Origin: SHVO01 sp041919675
GTDB taxonomy: Bacteria; Pseudomonadota; Alphaproteobacteria; Rhodospirillales; Rhodospirillaceae
DNA: 8,059 nt
Assembly: GCA_041919675.1 (NCBI GenBank)
Contig: JAYRTJ010000146.1
Span: forward strand, 1-8,059
Direction of reading: 5' to 3'
The notes beneath the pieces are model-generated. The model was not told the origin of the DNA and made no database searches. It worked only from the letters and a program-made list of their open reading frames with translations. Shown one piece after another: positions 1 through 6,830 of the stretch; within the stretch, counting starts at the first letter, position 1; each line of letters opens with the position of its first letter. The position numbers and the translations under genes are program-made.

Positions 1-1841
1 GCGAACGGCGCGGCAGTTTGCTCTCGGTCATCGACCGCACCATCACCGGCGCCGGCGCGCGCCTGCTCGCGAGCCAGCTCAACGCGCCGCTCACCGATCC
101 CGCGCGCATCAACGAACGCTTGGATGCCGTGACCTTCTTCGTCACCGCCCAGCCCGCGCGCGACAGCGTGCGCACCGCGCTCGCCCAATGTCCGGATATC
201 GAACGCGCGCTGTCGCGTCTCTCGCTTGGCCGCGGCGGTCCGCGCGACCTCGCCTGCATGCGCGATGCGCTCGCACAAGTGCCCGGCTTGCGCGCGGCGG
301 TGATGGATCTGCCCGCAAGCCTTCTGCCGCCATCACCCTTGGTCGCGCGCCAGATCACCGCGCTCGGCCAACATGAAACGCTCGTCGCGCGTCTCTCCCG
401 CGCCCTCGCCGCCGAACTCCCGCTGCTCGCGCGCGACGGCGGTTTCATCGCCCCCGGTTATGACCAGGCCCTCGATGAGTTCCTCGCCCTGCGCGATGAA
501 AGCCGCAAGCTCATCGCGGGCCTTCAGGCCCGTTATGTCGAGCTTTCCGGAATTTCCGCGCTGAAAATCCGCCACAACAATATCCTTGGCTACTACATCG
601 AAACGACCGGAAAACCGGGCGAAATTTTGATGGAAAAGGCACGCGCCGGCGGGCCGGAGGCGATCTTCATTCACCGCCAGAGCATGGCCAACGCCATGCG
701 CTTCACGACGGTTGAACTCTCCGAGCTCGAAGACAAGATCCGCTCCGCCGCCGACAAGGCGCTTGCGCTGGAACTCAAACTTTTCGCCGATCTCGTGACC
801 GAAGTGCTCGCGCACCGCGCCGAGATCGCAAGCGCCGCCGCCGCCATGGCGGGCCTTGATGTCGCCACCGCGCTTTCCCAGCTCGCGGTCAACGAAGGCC
901 ATGTGCGCCCCGAGATCGACGACAGCCGCGCCTTCCAAATCTCCGGCGGCCGTCATCCGGTTGTTGAATCCGTTCTCAAGGTGAGCGGTACGCCTTTTGT
1001 CGCCAACGACTGCACACTTGGGTTTCAAGGCGGGGGCGACGGCGCCAAGACGAATGGGCGCTTGTGGCTCATCACCGGTCCCAATATGGCCGGTAAAAGC
1101 ACGTTCCTGCGCCAGAACGCGCTCATCGCCCTGCTCGCACAAATGGGCGCTTATGTTCCGGCGACGGCCGCGCATATCGGCACCATCGACCGTCTGTTCT
1201 CGCGTGTGGGTGCGGCGGACGATCTCGCGCGCGGGCGTTCGACCTTCATGGTCGAAATGGTCGAGACCGCCGCTATCCTCAATCAGGCGACGCCGCGCTC
1301 CTTTGTGATCCTCGATGAAATCGGCCGCGGCACCGCGACCTTCGACGGTCTGTCCATTGCCTGGGCCAGCCTCGAACATCTGCACGACATCAACAAATGC
1401 CGCGCGCTGTTCGCCACCCACTATCACGAACTCACCGCGCTCGCGGCGCGCCTGCCCGAACTTGCCCCCCACACCATGCGCGTCAAGGAATGGCAGGGCG
1501 ACGTGGTGTTCCTGCACGAAGTCGCCCCTGGCGCGGCGGACCGCTCCTACGGCATCCATGTGGGCCGTCTCGCCGGTCTGCCGCCGGCCGTCATCGCCCG
1601 GGCCGAACAGGTGCTCGCCATTCTTGAGAAGGACCAACAGGGCGGCGGCGCGGCGCGTCTGGCCGACGATCTTCCCCTGTTCGCCGCCATGCCGAAGCCG
1701 ACCGCCGGCAGCATCAACCGCCCCTCCGGCCCGTCCCCGCTCGAGACGGCCTTGGCCGAGGTCTCGCCCGACAGTTTAAGTCCCCGGGAAGCCCTCGATC
1801 TTCTCTATCGTTTGAAGGCTTTAACCTCCGAAAAGACCTGA
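1..1841 (+). CDS. mutS: DNA mismatch repair protein MutS, 5'-truncated by window edge
   Basis: MutS recognises base mismatches and small loops in DNA and, as an ATP-driven sliding clamp, recruits MutL. The reading frame is open to the window edge (first whole codon at base 3), so the real start lies upstream; the TTG at base 18 falls inside the conserved RRGSLL(S)VIDRT stretch of the lever domain and is not a start. About 612 residues are visible, against roughly 850-900 in the family, so the mismatch-binding domain with its Phe-x-Glu motif and the connector domain are missing. Counting from base 18, the ATPase domain shows Walker A GPNMAGKST at residue 354 (bases 1077-1103), the DDLARGRSTFMVEM signature at bases 1218-1259, Walker B ending in D433-E434 (1314-1319), and the FATHYHEL histidine region near 1412-1432. 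The C-terminus has the expected SPREALDLLYRLKAL helix. A DLPLF peptide at 1668-1682 resembles a beta-clamp-binding motif. No frameshift is visible. Confidence 0.97.
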   Translation, partial: ERRGSLLSVIDRTITGAGARLLASQLNAPLTDPARINERLDAVTFFVTAQPARDSVRTALAQCPDIERALSRLSLGRGGPRDLACMRDALAQVPGLRAAVMDLPASLLPPSPLVARQITALGQHETLVARLSRALAAELPLLARDGGFIAPGYDQALDEFLALRDESRKLIAGLQARYVELSGISALKIRHNNILGYYIETTGKPGEILMEKARAGGPEAIFIHRQSMANAMRFTTVELSELEDKIRSAADKALALELKLFADLVTEVLAHRAEIASAAAAMAGLDVATALSQLAVNEGHVRPEIDDSRAFQISGGRHPVVESVLKVSGTPFVANDCTLGFQGGGDGAKTNGRLWLITGPNMAGKSTFLRQNALIALLAQMGAYVPATAAHIGTIDRLFSRVGAADDLARGRSTFMVEMVETAAILNQATPRSFVILDEIGRGTATFDGLSIAWASLEHLHDINKCRALFATHYHELTALAARLPELAPHTMRVKEWQGDVVFLHEVAPGAADRSYGIHVGRLAGLPPAVIARAEQVLAILEKDQQGGGAARLADDLPLFAAMPKPTAGSINRPSGPSPLETALAEVSPDSLSPREALDLLYRLKALTSEKT

Positions 1842-1860
1842 AACGGGAACCGGCGCCCTC

Positions 1861-1869
1861 TGGTATAGT
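1861..1869 (+). promoter_or_regulatory. Extended -10 promoter-like element for the 131-aa ORF
   Basis: The bases TGGTATAGT fit an extended -10 element (TGnTATAAT) with one mismatch, lying in the 34-bp gap after the mutS stop. No TTGACA-like hexamer is visible at 15-19 bp upstream (the sequence around 1839-1848 is AAACGG-like), as is typical when an extended -10 is used. The predicted transcription start, about 7 nt downstream of the hexamer, falls on or next to the A of the ATG at 1876, so the mRNA would have essentially no 5' leader. The match is short and could be chance. Confidence 0.45.
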
Positions 1870-1875
1870 GGGGCC

Positions 1876-2271
1876 ATGTTCGACATCGACCCCGACAAGC
1901 CGAATATCCCCGCGCTCGCCCGGATCCTTTCGGGCATGGGCCTACTCCTGCTCGTCGGCAGCGTCGTCTCCATGCTGCTCGCCTTTTCCGGCTATGCCTG
2001 GGTAAATGAGATCTACGCCATGGCCGGCGCGGGCGGGTCGTTCCTGCTCGCGCTTCTGTTCTTGGGTCAGGCCAAGATCATCGAGGCGCTCGCGGTGGTC
2101 AGCGCGCGGGTCAAATCGCGCTTCGCCATTGATGCCGCGGCCGCGAAAGTCGGTGCAACCACCGCCGCGCCCAATACCGCCTGGGCCGGGCCGGCCGTCA
2201 AGCCGCCCAAGGAACGCATCATCCATGTGTCCGACGAGCAGGCGCGCCAGTCCGGCTTTAAAGTGAGATAG
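1876..2271 (+). CDS. Small uncharacterised membrane protein (131 aa, two predicted TM helices)
   Basis: I do not recognise this family. The protein starts MFDIDPDKPNIPALARIL, followed by a hydrophobic segment at about residues 18-38 (GLLLLVGSVVSMLL core) and a second at about 46-66 (rich in Gly, Ala and Leu, ending FLLALLFLGQAK). A basic/Ala helix follows (about 67-95), then an Ala-Thr-Pro linker, and a polar tail ending VSDEQARQSGFKVR. The short loop between the helices and the long soluble tail suggest a helical hairpin in the inner membrane with both ends on the same side; the basic residues after TM2 (VKSRF) favour the cytoplasm. There is no Shine-Dalgarno at normal spacing (only GTGGGG immediately before the ATG), but codon usage matches the neighbours and no better start exists. 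It sits 34 bp after mutS and 63 bp before glnD, so it is co-oriented but has possible promoters of its own. A role in repair or nitrogen control should not be assumed from position. Confidence 0.78.
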   Translation: MFDIDPDKPNIPALARILSGMGLLLLVGSVVSMLLAFSGYAWVNEIYAMAGAGGSFLLALLFLGQAKIIEALAVVSARVKSRFAIDAAAAKVGATTAAPNTAWAGPAVKPPKERIIHVSDEQARQSGFKVR

Positions 2272-2277
2272 GTTGCT

Positions 2278-2294
2278 GGTCCCAGGCCGGGGCC
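2278..2294 (+). other. Small GC hairpin between the 131-aa ORF and glnD
   Basis: GGTCCC (2278-2283) pairs with GGGGCC (2289-2294), with one G-U pair, around a 5-nt loop. It lies 6 nt after the stop of the membrane-protein gene. No T-run follows (TCATATAAAA comes next), so it is a weak terminator candidate at best, and such short hairpins arise often by chance in GC-rich DNA. Confidence 0.25.
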
Positions 2295-2297
2295 TCA

Positions 2298-2303
2298 TAT
2301 AAA
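2298..2303 (+). promoter_or_regulatory. Possible -10 box for glnD
   Basis: TATAAA lies inside an AT-rich patch (CATATAAAAC) that stands out in the GC-rich gap. A start of transcription near 2310 would give a leader of about 25 nt before the TTG at 2335. The best upstream -35 candidate, TTGCTG at 2273-2278, has a long 19-bp spacer and only a partial match. A weak call resting mainly on the -10 hexamer and its position. Confidence 0.3.
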
Positions 2304-2334
2304 ACGCGCGCTTCTTCGGAAAAGACGGGCCCCT

Positions 2335-5130
2335 TTGTCCACGATCCATCAACCCCGCGAGATCATCGACCGCCGCCGGCTCGAGGCCGAGCTCGATGAC
2401 GCCGTGAAGGATGCACGCGAGGGCGCGCGCCGGGGGCTGCTGATCGCCAAGCTGAAAGCCGCGCAGGTGGCCGGCACCGCCGTGATCCGCGAACGGTTCG
2501 AGAAGGGCCGCGCCAGCGGCGCCGACACCGTCGCCGCGCACAGCTATCTCATGGATCAACTGATCCGTGTCCTCTACGACTTCGCCACGACCCACGTCCT
2601 TTCCCGTGGGGTGCCGACAAAAGGCGAGCGCATCTCCATCGTCGCCATCGGCGGCTACGGCCGCGGCGAACTTGCTCCGCTCTCGGACATCGATCTGTTG
2701 TTCCTGCTGCCCTACAAGCCGACCCCGTTCTCCGAACAGCTTGCCGAGTTCATGCTCTATGCGCTGTGGGACCTCGGCCTCAAGGTCGGCCACGCCGTGC
2801 GCTCGGTGGACGAGAATATCGCGCAAGCCAAAGCCGACTTCACCATCCGCACGACCCTCCTCGAAGCGCGCTGGGTATGGGGCGACCAGGATCTCGCCAA
2901 TGAACTCCTCGCCCGCTTCAAGAAAGAAGTGAAACGCGGCACCGCGCAGGAGTTCGTGAAGGCCAAGCTCACGGAGCGCGACGAACGCCACCAGAAGCTC
3001 GGCGATTCGCGCTATCGCCTCGAGCCAAATGTGAAGGAAGACAAAGGGGGCTTGCGCGATCTGCACACCTTGTTCTGGATCGCCAAATATCTCTACGGCG
3101 TGTCCGATATTCGAAAGCTCACCGACAACGGCATCATTGACGATGACGCCGCGGGGCGCTTCATGAAGGCGCATGACTTCCTCTCCACCGTGCGCTGCTA
3201 CCTCCACTATCTCACGGGCCGCACCGACAACCGGCTGACCTTCGACCTGCAGCGCGAGATAGCGCCGCGTCTCGGTTACACGGACCGTGCCGGCGCCGCC
3301 GCCGTCGAACGTTTTATGCGTCACTACTTCCTCGTCGCCCGCGACGTCGGCGATCTCACGCGCATCTTCTGCACGCTGCTTGAGGAAGGCCAGCCCAAGA
3401 AGGGCATGGCGCGTCTCGCCGCCCGCTGGCGTCAGCGCACCATCGACGGCTTTGTGGTCGACGGCGGGCGCATCGGCGTGAAGGACCCGGCGGTTTTCAT
3501 CGGCGAGCCGATCAAGCTGCTCACCATCTTCTTGACCGCGCTTCAGCACAATCTCGACTTCCAGCCCGCCGTCCTGCGCGCCATCGCGCATCACGCGCGC
3601 GGCGTCACGGGCCTGCGCAACGATCCGGACGCCAATAAAGTTTTCCTCGATATCCTCACGCATAAAAACGGCGCCGAGAATACGCTCCGTCTGATGAGCG
3701 AGTGCGGGGTGTTCGGGCGCTTCATCCCCGACTTCGCCCGCGTCGTCGCGCAGATGCAGTACGACATGTACCATGTGTACACGACCGACGAGCACACGAT
3801 CCGTGCCATCGGCATCCTCAACCGCATCGAGCAGGGCAAGCTGAAGACCGAGCTGCCGATCTCGTCGGATATCATTCACAAGATCGATTCCAAGCGCGTG
3901 GTCTATGTGGCGGTGCTGCTGCACGACATCGCCAAGGGACGCAGCGGCGACCACTCGGATCTCGGCGCCGAGATCGCGCTGCATCTCTGCCCGCGTCTGG
4001 GCCTGACTTCGGCGGAAACCGAAACCGTGAGCTGGCTGGTGAAACACCACCTGCTCATGAGCAACACCGCCTTCAAGCGCGACCTCGACGATCCCGCCAC
4101 CATCTCGCGCTTTGCGGAGATGGTGCAGTCGCCCGAACGCCTGAAGCTTCTCGTCATCCTCACGTGCGCCGATATCCGCGCCGTGGGTCCCACGGTGTGG
4201 AACAACTGGAAGGCTACGCTGCTGAAAGAACTGTTCACGCGCGCCGACCAGGTCATGCGCGGCAGCCAGGCCGACGCCGGCATCGATGTGCGTGTGACCA
4301 AAGCCAAGGACGCGCTTGCCGAGCGCCTTGCCGATTGGCCCGCTCATACGCGTGAAAGTCTGCTGAGCTTGGCGTCGCCCGCGTTCTGGCTTGGGGAAGA
4401 CACCGACACCCACGAACGCCTGGCGCACTTCATGCGCGCCGCCGACGAAGTGGGCGAGAAGATCGCCATCGACTTCACCGTCGACGCCGTGCGCGACGCC
4501 ACCCTCATGACCATCTACACACCCGACCATCCGGGGCTGTTCGCACGCATCGCCGGCGCGCTGGCCTTGGCGGGCGTTTCGGTCGTGGACGCGAAGATCG
4601 TCACCCTCTCCAACGGCATGGCGCTCGACACCTTCGCCGTCCAGGACTTCGAAGGTCACGCCATCCCCATCGATCACCGCACCCAGCGCATCAAGAGCCG
4701 GATCATCTCGGCCCTTGAGGGCCGTATGCGGCTTAACCAGGAACTTCCCAAGGTCAGCTCGCGCCTGCCGTCCCGCGTTCAGGCCCTCGAAGTGCCGCCG
4801 CGCGTCATCATCGACAACACCGCCTCCAAGGTCTGCAGCGTCATCGAAATCAACGGCCACGACCGGCCGGGTTTCCTGTTCGATGTGACGAAAACCCTCA
4901 CGGACCTCGGCCTCCAGATCTTCTCGGCCCACATCTCGACATATGGCGAACGCGTCGTGGACGTCTTCTATGTGAAAGACGTCTTCGGCATGAGGATCGA
5001 GAACGAGACAAAAATTCGCCAGATTCGCGATGCACTAGGACAGGCTATTGGTGTCGCGGCCGGCGACGTCTCGGTGCAGCAGCGTCCGTCCCTTGCCGCA
5101 CCGCCGGCCCCCGGCGCCGCCGCCGAATAG
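2335..5130 (+). CDS. glnD: Bifunctional [protein-PII] uridylyltransferase/uridylyl-removing enzyme GlnD
   Basis: GlnD is the cytoplasmic nitrogen sensor. It uridylylates PII proteins (GlnB/GlnK) when glutamine is low and removes UMP when glutamine is high, thereby setting glutamine synthetase activity and nitrogen transcription. The 931 residues compare with about 890 in E. coli and fit the longer alphaproteobacterial form. The nucleotidyltransferase domain has GGYGRGELAPLSDID with catalytic-type acidic residues D118 and D120; the family motif EDKGGLRDLH is at about 235-244. The HD hydrolase domain carries H487 (DEHT), H530-D531 (LLHDIAKG), H540, H571-H572 and D613, so both activities look intact. 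Two C-terminal ACT domains, which sense glutamine in this family, begin near residues 723 (TPDHPGLFARIAGAL) and 833 (NGHDRPGFLFDVTKTL). The start is TTG: the next in-frame ATG is about 70 residues in and would remove the conserved N-terminal segment. A weak GGAAAAG at 2318-2324 may serve as ribosome binding site. No PII gene is present in the window. Confidence 0.97.
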   Translation: MSTIHQPREIIDRRRLEAELDDAVKDAREGARRGLLIAKLKAAQVAGTAVIRERFEKGRASGADTVAAHSYLMDQLIRVLYDFATTHVLSRGVPTKGERISIVAIGGYGRGELAPLSDIDLLFLLPYKPTPFSEQLAEFMLYALWDLGLKVGHAVRSVDENIAQAKADFTIRTTLLEARWVWGDQDLANELLARFKKEVKRGTAQEFVKAKLTERDERHQKLGDSRYRLEPNVKEDKGGLRDLHTLFWIAKYLYGVSDIRKLTDNGIIDDDAAGRFMKAHDFLSTVRCYLHYLTGRTDNRLTFDLQREIAPRLGYTDRAGAAAVERFMRHYFLVARDVGDLTRIFCTLLEEGQPKKGMARLAARWRQRTIDGFVVDGGRIGVKDPAVFIGEPIKLLTIFLTALQHNLDFQPAVLRAIAHHARGVTGLRNDPDANKVFLDILTHKNGAENTLRLMSECGVFGRFIPDFARVVAQMQYDMYHVYTTDEHTIRAIGILNRIEQGKLKTELPISSDIIHKIDSKRVVYVAVLLHDIAKGRSGDHSDLGAEIALHLCPRLGLTSAETETVSWLVKHHLLMSNTAFKRDLDDPATISRFAEMVQSPERLKLLVILTCADIRAVGPTVWNNWKATLLKELFTRADQVMRGSQADAGIDVRVTKAKDALAERLADWPAHTRESLLSLASPAFWLGEDTDTHERLAHFMRAADEVGEKIAIDFTVDAVRDATLMTIYTPDHPGLFARIAGALALAGVSVVDAKIVTLSNGMALDTFAVQDFEGHAIPIDHRTQRIKSRIISALEGRMRLNQELPKVSSRLPSRVQALEVPPRVIIDNTASKVCSVIEINGHDRPGFLFDVTKTLTDLGLQIFSAHISTYGERVVDVFYVKDVFGMRIENETKIRQIRDALGQAIGVAAGDVSVQQRPSLAAPPAPGAAAE

Positions 5131-5140
5131 ATTTCTATCT

Positions 5141-5145
5141 AAAGG
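5141..5145 (+). promoter_or_regulatory. Ribosome binding site of murJ
   Basis: AAAGG stands 5 nt before the ATG at 5151 in an AT-rich 20-bp glnD-murJ gap. It supports this ATG as the murJ start. The absence of any hairpin or promoter-like hexamer pair in the gap suggests read-through from glnD. Confidence 0.6.
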
Positions 5146-5150
5146 TCTAA

Positions 5151-6734
5151 ATGGCTTCCCCGTCGCTTCTCAAAGGTATCGGCACGGTCGGCGTCTTCAC
5201 GCTCGGCTCGCGCATCACCGGTTTCATCCGCGACATGCTGCAGGCCGCGCTGCTCGGCGCCGGCGATACGGCGGCGGCCTTCATCGTCGCCTTCCGCATC
5301 CCCAATCTTTTCCGCAGCCTGTTCGCCGAGGGCGCCTTCTCGGCGGGCTTCGTGCCCATCTTCGCCAGCCTCCATGAAGGCGACGGTCACGCCAAGGCCA
5401 TGGCCTTCGCGCGCGAGGCGGCCTCGGTGTTGGTGCTGGTGTTGGCGACCTTCAGCGCGCTCATGATCGTGTTCATGCCCTGGGTCGTGCTCCTGATCGC
5501 GCCGGGTTTTGCCGATGAGCCGGGCTTGATGGCGGAGGCGGTGGAACTCTCGCGCATCGCCTTCCCCTATCTTTTCTTCATCTCGCTTACTTCGCTGCAG
5601 TCCGGCATCCTCAACGCGCTGCATATCTTCGCCGCGCCCGCCGCCGCGCCGATCCTGCTCAACCTCACCGTCATTGGATTCTTGCTCGGCGCCGCCGTGC
5701 TCGATGCCCACCGCGCCGAAGCCATGGCCTGGGGCGTCTCGGCCGCCGGCCTCATTCAGTTTCTGTGGCTCGGGTATCACTGCTGGCGCGCCGGCGCGGC
5801 CTTGAAGATCGGCCGCCCGCGCCTGTCGCCCGACGTGAAGATGTTGCTGGGGCGCATGTTGCCCGTGGCCATCGGCGCCGGGGTCTATCAGCTCAACATG
5901 TTCGTCAGCACCAGCATCGCGACTCTTGTGTCGGCTAGTGCGGTATCCTGGCTCTATTACGCTGACCGCGTGAACCAGCTTCCCGTGGGTATCGTCGGCG
6001 TCGCGGTCGGGATCGTCCTCCTCCCGCTGCTCTCGCGTCAGATCCGCGCCGGCAACGAAGACGCGGCGTTGGCGAATCAAAACCGCGCCATTGAATTCTC
6101 ACTCCTCCTGACGGTGCCCGCGTCCGTCGGTATCGCGATACTCGCCGAACCCATCACTTCTACTCTGTTCGAACGCGGGGCCTTCACGCCGCAAGACCGC
6201 GAAGCGGTGGCCGCCGCGCTGTTCGCCTTTGCCTTCGCGCTTCCGGCCTATGTTCTCAACAAGGCCCTCACGCCCGGCTTCTTTGGCCGTCATGACACCG
6301 TAACTCCGGTAAAAAGCGCCGGCGCGGCTTTTGCGGTGAACCTCGTCGCCAGCCTCGCGCTCATTCAAAGCTTCGGCCATCTAGGCATCGCCCTGGCTTC
6401 AAGTTTGTCCGCCTGGATGAACGCCATCACGCTCTATGTGATCTTGCACCGGCGCGGCCATCTCAAGCCCGACGCGCGCCTCAAGAAGCGGATCCCGCGC
6501 CTCATCCTCGCCGCCGCCGCCATGGGCGGCGCGGTCTGGGCGGCGCTGCACTATGCCGTGCAATTCGCCGGCCCCGTCTTCGGTCCGCCGAACGCCGCCG
6601 CCGGTTCTGAGCTCATGCGCATCTATGTGCTCGCGCCGGTCATCGCCTTGGGCGGTTTTGTGTTCCTGATCGCGGTCTTCCTGTTCGGCGCCGCCGACAA
6701 AAGCGATCTCAAGCAGTTCCGCCGTTCTGCTTGA
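5151..6734 (+). CDS. murJ: Lipid II flippase MurJ (MviN family)
   Basis: MurJ is an inner-membrane MOP-superfamily transporter that flips lipid II to the periplasmic face for peptidoglycan synthesis. The length of 527 residues is normal for the family (E. coli 511), and the whole chain is a series of hydrophobic helices, consistent with about 14 membrane spans. The N-terminal signature is clear: SRITGFIRD with R21 and R27, then FRIPNLFRSLFAEGAFSAGFVP with R55. These align with the essential arginines R18, R24 and R52 of E. coli MurJ. The central-cavity arginine corresponding to E. coli R270 is R273, in the motif SWLYYADRVNQLPVGIVGVAVG. The ATG is supported by the AAAGG site 5 nt upstream. The gene follows glnD by 20 bp and is probably cotranscribed with it; this pairing is common in alphaproteobacteria. 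The C-terminal tail (about residues 510-527) is charged. No truncation or missing key residue is seen. Confidence 0.97.
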   Translation: MASPSLLKGIGTVGVFTLGSRITGFIRDMLQAALLGAGDTAAAFIVAFRIPNLFRSLFAEGAFSAGFVPIFASLHEGDGHAKAMAFAREAASVLVLVLATFSALMIVFMPWVVLLIAPGFADEPGLMAEAVELSRIAFPYLFFISLTSLQSGILNALHIFAAPAAAPILLNLTVIGFLLGAAVLDAHRAEAMAWGVSAAGLIQFLWLGYHCWRAGAALKIGRPRLSPDVKMLLGRMLPVAIGAGVYQLNMFVSTSIATLVSASAVSWLYYADRVNQLPVGIVGVAVGIVLLPLLSRQIRAGNEDAALANQNRAIEFSLLLTVPASVGIAILAEPITSTLFERGAFTPQDREAVAAALFAFAFALPAYVLNKALTPGFFGRHDTVTPVKSAGAAFAVNLVASLALIQSFGHLGIALASSLSAWMNAITLYVILHRRGHLKPDARLKKRIPRLILAAAAMGGAVWAALHYAVQFAGPVFGPPNAAAGSELMRIYVLAPVIALGGFVFLIAVFLFGAADKSDLKQFRRSA

Positions 6735-6765
6735 CCGGGTTCCGGGGCCGGAGTACCAACGCGGC

Positions 6766-6823
6766 GCCCATCACCGATGGGCCGGGACATGTCTCCAACC
6801 ATGTCCTGACCTCGAATTGAGGG
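6766..6823 (+). promoter_or_regulatory. Structured trpS leader: three consecutive hairpins
   Basis: Three inverted repeats lie in the 96-bp murJ-trpS gap. Hairpin 1 pairs GCCCATC (6766-6772) with GATGGGC (6776-6782), 7 bp around an ACC loop. Hairpin 2 pairs GGACATG (6785-6791) with CATGTCC (6800-6806), 7 bp around 8 nt, extendable by a G-U pair. Hairpin 3 pairs CCTC (6810-6813) with GAGG (6819-6822) and would cover the trpS Shine-Dalgarno GAGGG. None is followed by a T-run, so these are not typical intrinsic terminators. A role in trpS expression is an inference; each hairpin alone could be chance in GC-rich DNA. Confidence 0.4.
6819..6823 (+). promoter_or_regulatory. Ribosome binding site of trpS
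   Basis: GAGGG is placed 7 nt before the ATG at 6831, a standard spacing, and fixes this start. Four of its bases could pair with CCTC at 6810-6813, so access to the site may depend on local folding. Confidence 0.6.
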
Positions 6824-6830
6824 CGCCTCC

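Noticed and set aside
18..20. TTG at base 18 as the start of mutS
   Set aside because: The frame is open upstream to the window edge and the residues before it (ERRGS) continue the conserved MutS lever motif, so the gene is cut by the window.
333..1637. 434-codon open frame on the minus strand opposite mutS
   Set aside because: A shadow frame of mutS with no recognisable motif; the plus-strand frame carries Walker A, Walker B and the signature motif.
3702..4355. 217-codon open frame on the plus strand inside glnD
   Set aside because: An out-of-frame Arg-rich translation within the HD domain region of GlnD; no sign of a frameshift in GlnD and no ribosome binding site.
1942..4932. 996-codon open frame on the minus strand
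   Set aside because: It is the longest antisense frame and spans the membrane-protein gene and most of glnD. Its composition (His, Arg, Asp, Glu and Gly rich, with no domain motif) is the usual shadow of G/C-biased third codon positions. The plus-strand GlnD is intact with all its motifs.
5139..6080. 313-codon open frame on the minus strand opposite murJ
   Set aside because: Highly charged, low-complexity translation typical of the antisense of a membrane protein gene; no independent start signals.
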